Source: Gordius sp. MW1
Taxonomy: Eukaryota > Nematomorpha > Gordioida > Gordea > Gordiidae
Length of the DNA: 64,000 bases
Assembly: GCA_964036665.1 (NCBI GenBank)
Contig: OZ038527.1
Span: 16,700,221-16,764,220 of the forward strand
Direction of reading: 5' to 3'
The position numbers were made by a program, and so were the translations under genes. Position 1 is the first letter of the stretch. The number at the start of each line of letters is the position of its first letter. Below are positions 35,383-46,164 of this stretch, piece after piece. The notes under the pieces are model-generated. The model was given only the letters and a program-made list of their open reading frames with translations. It was not told the DNA's origin and made no database searches.

Positions 35383-36512
35383 TAGTGTTTCGATCTCGTC
35401 TCGGTCTCGAAAACAAAATCTCGTCTCGTCTCGGGAGCGATTGTACAAATCTCGATCTCGTCTCGGTCTAGAAAAATCTCGGTCTCGTCTCGTCTCGACG
35501 AGAATTCTCGTCTGGTCCCGACTCTTATAAAATATATATACGGAATAAAAAATTCTTCTGTTTTATTAAAAATATTAAATCAGTGTTAAAAATCCAAATG
35601 GCAAACTTTTATATTTTTTGAAAAACTTTAATACACAAACTCTTTAAAGATTTAGCGGGACACGACTCTCATTGTCAATATAGAGATATGAATTAATTCA
35701 TAAAGATAACATTTTCTATGGAAAGTACAATTTCGCGTATTTATTTTATATTGCACAATTATAGAAATTATAGTAAATTTGAATGCACCTGCCAGCCCTG
35801 TTTATAATATGAACAGTAATGCATAAGACAAAGCTATGTATTCACATAATGTCTTATTAAGGTTCAAAAATTTGTGAGGTATACTATTAGTGGAAGCATA
35901 AAAACTTTTAAAAACTCATGATTTAAGATTTAATCAATTACGGTGTCATTTAATAATCTATTGTACTTTTGATATTGTTAGGCGGGTGCTCAAAAACCTG
36001 AAGCCACCTTAGTTCAACTTGTATAATTGTTCAAACTGATTGAACACCAATTTATAATTAACGCATAATTCAGGATGAGTAACTGCGAAATTCAAACATG
36101 CTTTAAAATATTTACTATTCCACCAGAACTCTTTCTAAGCCTAAAATTTTGATTATAAAATTATTCACATACCCTAAAGGTCAACCATACTTAGTTAAAT
36201 GATTGCCAATTTTAATTTTTGCAAAGATATATAATATTTCCTACACTTAGAAATTTTTTCAGTATCAAATATATTCCATACATATTAATTTACACTTATT
36301 TCCTTAAATGTAAATCATGCAAATTAAAATAAACAATAATTTACTAAAATCTAACGATCAATAAAAAGTCGAGATCTCGCCGAAAAAATCTCGTATTGTC
36401 TAGTCTCGACATAAAAATTCTCGTCTCGATCTCGACTCCATTTTTCGAATTCTCGTCTCGTCTCGGTTTTTCGAGACGAGACCGAGATTTTTCTCGGTTT
36501 TTCCGCATCACT
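35383..36512. mobile_element. hAT-like element with GTCTC subterminal repeats
   Basis: About 1.13 kb. Left end TAGTGTTTCGATCTCG, right end GCGGAAAAACCGAG-like in reverse with GCATCACT at the tip. Both ends carry about 140 bp of TCTCG/GTCTC repeats in opposite orientation. The 8-bp flanks AGGTATAT / AGGCATAT differ at one base. The A/T-rich interior has no transposase. Short open frames within the TCTCG repeats are not genes. Confidence 0.78.
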
Positions 36513-36929
36513 AGGCATATCATTGGCCGCCAACCGAGCTTTATTGCAATAGAGGCTCATTGTTATCATGTTTTGCTGATATATTGTGTAGTTTAAGCCA
36601 ACAGGTACCATTATAGACGTAGCCCGACCCTCTATCCTCAATTTGCCCTCCGTTAATATTTACTATTGCTTAAATTGCATAGCAAAGGAATGCTCCCAAA
36701 CGAATTTAGAAGAGCCTAATAAGGCCACACAAAGACAGCAAGTAGACAGGGGTTTAAGGGGCGGAGCCTCTTGAGTAAGGTTTAGAGGGGCAGCCCCAGC
36801 CGGGGTACAGGGGTGAAGCCCTATGTTTGAATCTTCTTCTTCTTTGTCAATTATTTGGTCCCACGGTCGTGGGGTTTGTTTTGATAAGTTTCTTACATCT
36901 TGACCGGGTGAGTGTCATGTCTTGACTAC
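36513..36929. other. Intergenic, GC-richer patch
   Basis: Contains the dispersed TTAAATTGCATAGCAA motif near 36671 and a GC-rich patch (GGGGCGGAGCCTCTTGAG and CAGCCCCAGCCGGGGTAC, 36750-36820) directly downstream of the RTE fragment; it may be that element's 3' untranslated part. Confidence 0.35.
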
Positions 36930-37205
36930 TCTTTAGTTTTTATAACTTTATCGCCTTGTTAAACGTGACACAGGGTCGTCCTCTTCCTCTCTTCTCCGGC
37001 ACTTCCATGCCCAGTACTTTTCGATTTAGGTCATTCGTGTCCATATGTTCATACCACCTTAACCGATTTTCGTTAATCATGTCCGCCATAGGTTGAATAT
37101 TAATTTTTGTCATGAGAAAGTCATTCGTCATATGGTCGAGCTTAGTTTACCCCAAGCTCCACCGTATAAGTCATATCTCTGTGGCTTTCTAAGCTTTCCT
37201 TCCCT
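36930..37205 (-). mobile_element. RTE-type LINE, C-terminal fragment
   Basis: The minus-strand frame 37131-36940 encodes an RTE-family C-terminal signature: ENRLRWYEHM, then a KRGRGRP motif (compare ENRLRWFGHV ... RRGRPKKTW of RTE elements). Only this 3' part is present, so it is a 5'-truncated insertion. It shares the strand of the larger RTE copy at 62645-64000 but differs in sequence. Confidence 0.75.
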
Positions 37206-37944
37206 GGTGTTTAATCCTTCGCAAAAAATGACAAAATTAGATTTTTAAATTTAATTAGCCACGCAGGAGGGAACACGACCGTCCCATAATAATAATTGAC
37301 GTGAAAAATAAACAAAAAAATGACTTTGATTTAATGTTTAAAATCGTAAAAAGTTACGCATTTTCCGCAGCACATGCCTACACTTATCACACTACACTAC
37401 CTACACGCATGACGTTCTAGAAAATACTATAAGTGATACACTTTTAAAGAACTGTATATTCAAATTTTCAAAGAACACGATAGATACGCACGTCATGAGG
37501 TTGCTTTAGATTGACTTTTTAGTAAACGTCAAAACGTATAAAACAATATAACTGGACCGTCTTATCACTTAAAGATTTTGAATATAGTTTAAACCCTAGG
37601 CTCAGACCTACCAAATATTCGCAGAAATTTTCATAAAAATCGGTCTAGCCGTTTCGGAGGAGTTTAATAACCCACACCGTGATACGAGATTTTATATATT
37701 AGATATAGGCGGTAGATGAAAAAAGCGCGAAAAAAATAAATGTGTAACATAATTATTTATCTAAGATTGTTATAATGTGATATATTGTTTAAAGAATTAA
37801 AGACTATTCGCTGCATAATAATGTCGTGCCGGGCCTATAATAGGTCCTGTCCGACCTGGATACTAAAGCCTATGATATTTGAGACTCGGGCCCAGCCCAT
37901 AAATTCTTCCATGCAGGTCTTTAGTAGAGGCCGGAGCATTAATC

Positions 37945-38027
37945 GGAGAGCAAAAAAAACTCATAAATCTGCACTTAATTTTTTTTGTTCCCCCCCTCCC
38001 CTGATCCAAATACTGGCTACGCTCATG
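37945..38027. mobile_element. MITE of the GGGCGTAGCC family, right end only
   Basis: The right part (CCCCCCTCCCCTGATCCAAA then TACTGGCTACGCTCATG) matches the family; the left end is not recognisable. Just before it lies a GC-rich GGGCCCAGCCC patch. Confidence 0.6.
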
Positions 38028-38029
38028 GT

Positions 38030-39358
38030 TAAAACATCAAATTAATAAGTATATTTTATTTCAAAATCTTTTTAAAGCAAATAACGGGATTTTGAATAGT
38101 AAATTAAATCTACACGAGCACGCCCGGCCCCTGGTCAACAGGAGGTGGTAAATTCCATAAACGGTGTAAACATCGTTGATATAAGCAGTCCACAAACAGG
38201 TTAAATTAAAAAATGAAAGTATGAATAATTATGTAACTTTTGATGCATATTAATTTAAATTCTTGTCTGCACAAATAATATTATTAAATCATAGTCCATA
38301 ATATCTTATATCCTTAATCATTTATATCACAATTCTGGGGCTATGTCGGATTTTAAAACCTTTTGCTAAATCCTGACATTAATTCCATACCATTTAAAAA
38401 AGTAGGATTCTCTGTTAATATTTTTAACAATATTAAAGGTGCATTTATAATCAAATGCAAAAGTTATGTATAAATGCTGAACAGTGTGCCTAGTCGAACT
38501 TAATAGGGTGCCTGGCAAGTTCCACTAGCGAGTGAAGGCTGAGCACGTAGTGCATAAAAATAAGGATGGTATAAAAAATATGGCCCGTTGCAGATCTCTT
38601 GATAAAAACCTCCACATAGCAAATATTTTTAAAGTCAAACAATAGTTTAAAATTAAATCAAACCGGATCACTATAAACTCATGGGCAAGACGACATAGGC
38701 ATAATAATGCTTATTTTTATTGGCACCAACATATAATCCTATTAAGAGATATTCATTTAATAAAAATTGATAAATTTTTTTAATATGAATTATCAGTTTT
38801 TAACAATTTATTTAACAGTTAAGTACAAAATTACAATTAACCTACATCAAATTAAAAACATTAATTGAAATTTAAATAGAGCTATGTTGTTACAAGCAGC
38901 TTTTATCGAATGAAATCTCAAGAAATTACAATGGAGTTCTTCTTAGTGTCAAAAATTTAGAGTTTAACATAAATGTAAAACAATTTTAATTCTAAAGAGG
39001 GAAAATATCCTAGTTTCTAGGTGAAAAAGTTAAATTTTGGTTTCTACACTTGCTTGTCAAAATTTGAAATTCTTTTTTTTTGTTATAAAATTTAATTCTA
39101 ACATTACTTTGTAGTATCGCGCTCTGAACTTTGCCGAGATTAAGCAACACTATCGATTTTAACATCTTAAACCTTTAATATATCTAATAGCCAGCCCATA
39201 GACTTACAGTTCGTTAATTCCTAACAAAAACGTTTTTCCACAAGTAAAGTTATGTAATATATTTGTAAAAATCAAGTACAAAGATTTTATTAAGGTCTGA
39301 TGTACTAGAATAGCTTATAAAATACATATAAACATGGTAGCACTGCCCACAACGCACT
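38030..39358. other. AT-rich intergenic downstream of MRPS10
   Basis: Holds the MRPS10 3' untranslated region with AATAAA (minus strand) at 39291-39286, 68 nt beyond the stop. No other gene recognised. Confidence 0.5.
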
Positions 39359-42300
39359 TCAAAAATGATGATGAAATTCGATGCTTTTGGGTGGTGGAAA
39401 GTCGAAAGTTTCTTTTTTAACGCTACTTCTATGGCAGAGTAACTTCTTGGTTTCTTCGTCAATATCGTGGTGCGATTTAATTTCTTCGGCCAAATGTTGA
39501 GGCATTTGAAGGATTTGCGTTTTACTCACTTGCATAGCAATTCCTTCGGGTAAGTTTCGTTCGATATATTCCAGAAAAGTACTAAGTGTTGAGCCAGTCA
39601 AATGCCGAATCTATAAAGCACCAAATGACGAAAATTAATTTTAGGTGCGGCCAGCTGCTGTCTGCCCCCCCCCAAACCATGATGTAAATTCAGACCATAA
39701 TTTAAATTCCTGACAAATCCCAAGCTTATAGAGGATTTTAATATAGACAAAACCTTTCTTTTTCGCTTATAACTGCACCTGCGGATCTAATCAATCAAAG
39801 TTTATGTTTTTTAGAACACTTCTTTGGTTGTGGCCGCTCAAAGATCTTATAAAAACACAACTCATTGAAAAATTTTTTACGTTTCAAAGGTGTCTACAAA
39901 TAATAAAAAAAACTTGTTTGGTTCTTTATGGTTAAAATCTTAAAACACTCCAAATTAACACAATGTGTCTTAGCGTTTAGTAGACAATCGTCAATAGTAT
40001 GGTTAAGGTTGCAAAGAGCAAAAACTGGCATATATTCTTGATGGCACATAACAAATAGTAAACTTACTCATTTCAAACGTAAGAATAAAAAAATTATAAC
40101 AAATAAAAATTTCTATAGAATTAAGATAATATTTTTCACGATTTAAAAAAAGGTGGGCTTTAAAATAGTAATTAAAATAAACACAAAAAGTAAATTAGTA
40201 GAATTATTTCTAATACTTCTATGACTTTCCTATATGTTCTCCATTCATACTGCACCCTGTGTTTTTTGTGCACATGAGCTGATTTAAGTAACGTACGACG
40301 GTGCATTTCTTTGGGGAGTGATTTGCTAAAAAATTGATAATTTTATAAGTATTATATAATTTATGGTATATTTTTTGACTTTAGAAAGTCATGATCAACT
40401 TATACCAAAGAATTTTATAAGTTCCCCTTTAGTCAATGGGTGTTATTTAACTGCTAAGTAAATAATTACAAATTGCTAAGTAATTTATGCTAAGTATTTT
40501 AATCTAAATGCTAAGTATTTTATTATTAAATGCTAAGTATTTTAATCTAAATGCTAAGTAAAGGAAATGCTAAGTATTTTATTTTAAATGCTAAGTATTT
40601 TAAAGGAAATGCTAAGTATTTTATTTTTAAATGCTAAGTTTTTATTTTGATATGCTAAGTTTTTTTTTATTAAAATGCCAAGTATTTTATTAAAAAAAAT
40701 CTAAATTATGAGTTTTAATCAAAATGCTGAGTATTAAAAAAATATAAGATAATAAGGTTTTAAAGCTAAAAAGGACAAAGTTTTAATGGTAATAATTTCA
40801 AAGAAAATGTTTAATTTTTAAAAATGCTAGGTTTTCTATTTTAAAGTGCTAAGTTATTAAAGTTTTTTAATTCAAAGTTTAATTTATGATACAAAAAAGT
40901 GTTGAAATTTGATGTTAAGTTTTAATGGGAATTATTTTAATGAATTACCAAAATTTATAGTTGAAAAATATAATATTTCAATTTTATATTGTTATAATGA
41001 AAATAATTTATTTTAGATTTGAATGAAAAAATTATGATTATTTATTTGTAGGTGAAGAAATACCCTTCATGTTCTATAATGACTTCATATATAAAATAAT
41101 CTAAATAGCCAATAGGATAATTGATAGAGATTTTATTCAACTACAATAAACCCTAACCCTATACCACAACCATTTTATCCCCAAAAACAGCTTTAAATGC
41201 ATAATGAATTGCACTGGCTCATCAATGACAAGAACTTCAAAGCTGCATTTTTATTACTTAATTTCATGACCTCATTAGTCAAAATTTTAAAAATGAATTT
41301 AAAATTAACAGACAGCTTTATTTGTTTAAATTTATAAAATCTTTACTTAGCATAATTTATTTATAAACCTAGATAATATACTTAGATAATTTATTTAAAT
41401 ACTTAGCAAATAATTTAAATACTTGGCACAATTTATTTAAATACTTAGCAATAAATTAAATACTTAGCATAATATATTTAAATACTTAGCAATAATTTAG
41501 ATACTTAGCATAATATATTTAAATACTTAGCATATAATTTAATTACTTAGCAAAACATTAAAATACTTAGCAAATAAATAAAATACTTAGCAAATAAATA
41601 AAATACTTAGCAAAACAATAAAATACTTAGCAAAATTTATTTAAATACTTAGCAAATGAATAAAATACTTAGCATTTGAATTTAATGCTTAGCATTAATT
41701 TAAATACTTAGCAAACGAATTAAATACTTAGCAAATGAATAAAATACTAAGCAATGACGCTAAAAATACAGAGCAATTTGAATAAAATACTTAGCAAATA
41801 ATTTGTTGTGTTAGTCAATCATTGATGCTCATGTATCATTTGTAATATTTCACATATTGAAAAAGTGCAATTATAGTGTTACACATTTGAATATAATGTA
41901 AAACTAGTGTTGATTGTAGGTTTTCAATTCAATAAACTATATCTTAATATTAAAAAACCTCTCGAAATATAAAAACATTAGATATTAAATATTCAAACAA
42001 TACTACATGGCTTTAATAAAAAAATCTTCTACTACATTAGATCATATATCTAATTAAAATTTATGAGCATTAAATAACCTCCTAAAGTTTGATGCGTTAT
42101 TAAGAAAATAACTAATTTTAACAATTTAAGTTTTCCTTATTTGTAAAAAGAGGCTAAATTATGTGTAATAAAAATATGAAATTAATAAACCAAATATCTA
42201 TTAAAAATTAATATTACAAAATTTTCCAAAAAATTAAGTTTGTTGTATAAAAAGAAGGTATTCTAGATGTAAAAAAGAATCAAGTTGAATACTCTGGTCT

Positions 42301-43147
42301 ACACCTAAAATTATTCTTTATTGCTTTAAAAACCAAAAGACATAATTTATTCCTACACATCAAATAAGAAAAACCATTTGAAAATTTTAACTAATTATAT
42401 AATCCCTGCAGGATACGCTTAAATATAATACTAAACAACATTTTATATAGAAATTTTTAATTAAATTATAATAATTTTAACAAAATTTTACTTGTATTTT
42501 ATTGAGTGGAATAAATATTAAATAATTACTTACATAAATGAAATGCCATATTAAAAATTATCAAATGTTTCAAGAATATAACAATTGCTTTAATTATAGC
42601 ATCAACTACAATCTAATTTAATTATACTTTATAGGCAAATAAGGCCTTTTAAAAATTTAAAAATACCATAATTTTTTTTAATCAATAGTGGTTTATTTCC
42701 AAATGATTGTGTATGATACATACTTAAATATTTTTCAAATATGAGGATTACTATGTAATCTTACACTTCTGCAACGTCTATATCCAATTCTAAGGTAGTC
42801 ATTAAAATAAATTGTAGGTAGCTTTTGATGACTTCATTGTCATGACCTCGTATTTCTAACAAAACTTTTTTAAATAAATCATCATATCTAACATTTGACA
42901 CATTGGCCAATGTTGTAGTTTCTAAATGTGTTGAAGAAAAAACGGCCTAAATAATATTGATATTAGAGCTTGTATATATACCTTGGGCAATACCACCGGT
43001 CTAAATAAATTTGACAGAATTGTACTAGATTGGATTCTGGACGTCGCTGCTGCCTTCTCTAGTGAACTTACAACAATGATTTAGGTATAAATATGAATCT
43101 TACAATTTAAACAAAAACTTAGCTATTTTTGGTGAAACACGGTTCAT
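39359..43147 (-). CDS. MRPS10: Mitochondrial small-subunit ribosomal protein uS10m (MRPS10)
   Basis: Component of the mitochondrial 28S subunit. Five minus-strand exons: 43147-43104, 43066-42982, 42946-42765, 40325-40217 and 39610-39359, with GT-AG introns of 37, 35, 2439 and 606 nt. Joined they give 223 residues, slightly longer than human (about 201). The N-terminus (about 50 residues) is rich in Lys, Arg, Ser and Ala, as expected of a mitochondrial import signal. The S10 core follows: [18 protein letters not shown] (about 72-89), [20 protein letters not shown] (111-130), then [20 protein letters not shown] (143-162) and [18 protein letters not shown]. All four junctions restore the expected family order. 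Intron 3 contains a foldback of short tandem repeats (40450-41810). Directly upstream of the start lies a repeat with NRF1-type palindromes. Confidence 0.92.
40450..41810. repeat. Foldback of TGCTAAGTATTT tandem repeats
   Basis: About 13-15 copies of a 15-25 bp unit containing TGCTAAGTATTTTA (40450-40740, with stragglers to about 40850) face about 25 copies of its reverse complement TAAATACTTAGCA (41340-41800), with about 0.6 kb of unrelated A/T-rich sequence between. The architecture resembles Drosophila FB elements, whose long inverted ends are built of short tandem repeats. The whole lies inside MRPS10 intron 3. Confidence 0.85.
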
Positions 43148-43176
43148 ATGCGCATAGACGATTGATTACAAATTGG

Positions 43177-43450
43177 GTACAAAAGGCCACAGTCCAAAAT
43201 GCCACACTGAATATCACAAAAAATTAAATCTCAAATGGGGAGGAAATTTGATGTGCATCTAATCCTAACCCTAATTCTAACCTAAAACGCTGACCTAAAA
43301 CACTACCCTGAACCTTACCCTGTCCCTTAAAGTTTTATAGTGCAACAATAATTGTTAAATGCATACGCGTGCGCATTATTAAAATGCGCAGCTATCTGAT
43401 TGGTGTGTTGAATGCATACGCATGCGCAATATAAAATTGAAAATTAGGCG
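43177..43450 (-). repeat. Dispersed repeat, inverted copy of 61440-61712
   Basis: Shares with the other copy the blocks GGCCACAGTCCAAAATGCCA, TTTGATGTGCATCTAATCCT, AACGCTGACCTAAAACACTA, GTTAAATGCATACGCGTGCG and GCGCAGCTATCTGATTGG in the same order but on the opposite strand. It begins about 30 bp upstream of the MRPS10 start codon, so it probably contains part of that promoter. Confidence 0.85.
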
Positions 43451-43458
43451 CTTGCGCA

Positions 43459-43691
43459 AATATTGGAAAACTTACCAAACGCGGAGGGTTTCAGTCACAC
43501 TTATAACTGCGCATGCGCATAAGCAATTTTTGCCTGTATTACATTTTACCTATATTACATTTTGCACAGAAGTGCCATGTAACAATATCACTTCTGTGCA
43601 AATCGTAATATGTGCATTTCGTAATACAGGCAAGAATTGCTTATGCGCATGCGGAGTTATAACCCTCCGCGTTTGGTAAGTTTTCTAATAT
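43459..43691. repeat. Foldback element with nested hairpin
   Basis: The left arm 43459-43543 (GGAAAACTTACCAAACGCGG through TTGCCTGTATTAC) is the inverse of the right arm 43621-43691 (GTAATACAGGCAAGAATTGC through TGGTAAGTTTTCTAATATT). The loop contains a second perfect hairpin GCACAGAAGTG / CACTTCTGTGC (43564-43574 and 43589-43599). Non-coding. Confidence 0.85.
43508..43519. promoter_or_regulatory. NRF1-type palindrome upstream of MRPS10
   Basis: TGCGCATGCGCA matches the NRF1 consensus YGCGCAYGCGCR at every position. It lies 361-372 bp upstream of the MRPS10 start codon. Near-matches occur at about 43362-43373, 43415-43425 and 43643-43655. NRF1 is a known activator of nuclear genes for mitochondrial proteins; use here is inferred. 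Confidence 0.5.
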
Positions 43692-43752
43692 TACTATCTT
43701 TTATTTTGTAAATATTATTATCGTTTATTTTGTAAATTTAATGTAATCTAGG

Positions 43753-43800
43753 CAAAATGTAATATAGGCAAGGGTTAGGGTTAGATTTAGTGATTTATTT
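43753..43800 (+). repeat. Telomere-like motif repeat, inverse of 3925-4010
   Basis: GGCAAAATGTAATATAGGCA followed by AGGGTTAGGGTTAGATTTAG, the reverse complement of the segment at about 3943-3995. Two TTAGGG units only. Confidence 0.65.
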
Positions 43801-43960
43801 GATAATATGTATTACTTATTACGAAATGCACATATTACGAAATGCACCAGATTCAACAATATGCAAACGATAAGCTAGGTAATCGATAAAATACGAACCT
43901 AATTTTATGCTGCTTTTTTGTGACGATTGTGCTGCCTCTACCATGATCCTTTTAGGCATT

Positions 43961-44320
43961 CAGAGGTATAAGATGGCACTAGGATTATATCTATTCATTT
44001 GTTAATGTTAAGTTTTAATTATTTAATTAATTATAAGTTCACCTGCTTAGATAAAACTCTAACTATATCAATTTATTCTAAATATTCAATTTAACAACTT
44101 CTAAGCACGAATTTAGAGGTATAAGAGGGCACTCAGATAATTAAACATTTGTTAATACAAAGCTCTAATTAATATTTAAAACCATTATAAGATTCCCAGT
44201 TTAGATTATAATCTAACTATATAAATTAACGTTTTAAATATTCAATTAAACAACCTGTAAACATGAATTGAAAGATATAAGAGACAATTAAATGATATCT
44301 GTTTGTTCATTAATATTGGC
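43961..44320. repeat. Diverged tandem repeat, about 155 bp unit
   Basis: Two full units and the start of a third, each beginning near GAGGTATAAGAGGGCAC and containing ATTTGTTAAT, TAGATTATAATCTAACTATA-like and AAATATTCAATTAAACAAC blocks in the same order. Confidence 0.7.
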
Positions 44321-44444
44321 CTATATATATTGCTTATATATTGTTTATTTATATTTTTAATGTATGTATCAAGTGTCTGCTGATTCTGTTTAACACCATA
44401 AAGTGCATGAAATTTTTGCTCAAAATTTAAATTTCTTTTAATAA

Positions 44445-44475
44445 CATATATATATATATATATATTATATATTAC
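44445..44475. repeat. TA microsatellite
   Basis: A run of TATATATA interrupted once. Confidence 0.8.
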
Positions 44476-45656
44476 AAAAAGTAATTTTGGAACCTCTATT
44501 TTGATAAAAATTGCATAAAAAGATTTCATAAATTAAATGAATAATTAAATTAATCGTATAAGGGCTAAAAATAATAAGAATTTTTTTAAAATTCAAGGCC
44601 CAGCGATTCTCATTTAGGCGATATTGACTGTAAACGATTTTTATAATATTTTCAGATCAACAAATATTCGGTATCAATTGCGCTGATATCGTTGTCTACA
44701 AATAAAAATCACCATTTTTCTCTTTGTTTTATTTTAACCATTTAATTTAAAAATATTATTGATTTACTGGCTAATAAAACTGTACAAGATGAGTAAATCT
44801 ACGTAATTAAGCCCAAAGCTTGTGATGAATGACAAGCTATTTGATATTGCCTTTCAGGGCTAAAATGCTCTGCCATAGTTTTTCTGACATTTTCACAATG
44901 GCTACAAATAATATAAGTTTTATATTGATTTGACAATTAAGATATAGGTAATCATCAACTAATTGTGCCAATAATTCTATGTAATTGTTATCGATAGTCT
45001 TTTTTAAAATGTACTACATTAAGATCAAAAGAAATCTTTTTTATTTGTACTGAAAATACTTACCCTGTTTCCCTAGATTTATTCAGGCTCAAAATCATCT
45101 AATTATTTCATTTATGGTACCACTTATTCACATTTCTTATTATATTATTAGAATGTTAGATGGTACCTTAATGATTTGAATGTATGATATCGCTCTATTC
45201 ACACCTTTCATTACAATTTGACTACACAACAGACATTGAATTTTAAATATTTGAATATCTTACAATTTACCGATATTATTCATATTAATAACCTCTATAC
45301 AAGTGTTTATAAAGACAAATTCTTAGCGAAAAAAAATTCATTCTATATCTAGGTCATAATAAACTTACTACACCTCTTGTACTAAAGTAGACATTAACGT
45401 CTACACATTACACATATACAGTTGTTTCAGAAGTAAACAATAAATTGGAGTCAAATATTTTACAATGTTTTTAGGGTATGAATAGCAAAGATCCATCATG
45501 TATTCGTCGAATACATTTTCAATAATATATAATAAATTTATGTTTGTAGTCTAATTTATGGTTAATAAAATAAATAACATCTCAAAGATATATGTACAAG
45601 TTATAACAAGCTTATAATAAATAGTTCAAAACTTTATAATATCCTTATGTTCCAAC
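44476..45656. other. AT-rich intergenic, no gene seen
   Basis: No coding exon or repeat boundary recognised. A 95-codon minus-strand frame overlaps the TA run (44242-44529) and is probably chance. Confidence 0.45.
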
Positions 45657-45860
45657 TAGTGTTGTAAAAACGGATGGGTTTTGTTTGGTCGGCCTTTGGT
45701 TTTAGTAGACTAAACATAAATGAACCAAAGATTTTTTGGTCTATTTTTCTTAGTCAACCACAAGGCTTAGTCGAAGTTTAAAAAACAGACCAGTGTCGAC
45801 CGTTAGTCTTAGTTCAACCAAAGGTCGACGAAATAAAACCCAGCCGTTTTTACAACACTA
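45657..45860. mobile_element. hAT-like MITE, TAGTGTTGTAAAAACGG ends
   Basis: Nearly perfect inverted repeats TAGTGTTGTAAAAACGG and CCGTTTTTACAACACTA. Flanks GTTCCAAC / GTCCCATC agree at six of eight bases. The interior has GGTCGGCC/GTCGACC-like inverted blocks. Non-coding. Confidence 0.85.
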
Positions 45861-45961
45861 GTCCCATCAGTAAATTAAATATCACTATTTCCTTGTGGCT
45901 CAAAATCTCAACGTCAATATGTTGTTGTTCAAATTTTTAAAATTTATATTACAGTAGATAA

Positions 45962-46151
45962 TGTAGAGAGGTAATTGGAGTGCGAAGTGCCTCAGGGGAT
46001 ATGTTATTTACCGATGTGTTGTCAATCAAATTATCGTTAATTGGTTATATGCGGAATGTATTATATACGTTGGATATACACGTTTTTACTCACTTTCTAT
46101 TATTGTATCGCTTCGAAACCTGTCTGTAGTAAATTAAGATCCCCAACCTTA
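45962..46151 (+). repeat. 5' LTR
   Basis: Starts TGTAGAGAGGTAATTGG and ends GATCCCCAACCTTAA. It contains the promoter and polyadenylation region expected of an LTR. Its partner at 49754-49945 is almost identical. Confidence 0.92.
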
Positions 46152-46164
46152 AGCTTACGCGGGA

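Noticed and set aside
35191-35530. Two overlapping frames of about 60 codons
   Set aside because: The second is made of the TCTCG repeats of the hAT-like element. The first has no recognisable domain and ends at that element's flank.
40450-41810. CRISPR-like array
   Set aside because: Units are directly adjacent with no unique spacers and occur in both orientations; this is a eukaryotic tandem foldback.
43753-43800. True telomere or chromosome end
   Set aside because: Only two TTAGGG units, embedded in a repeat found elsewhere in the window.
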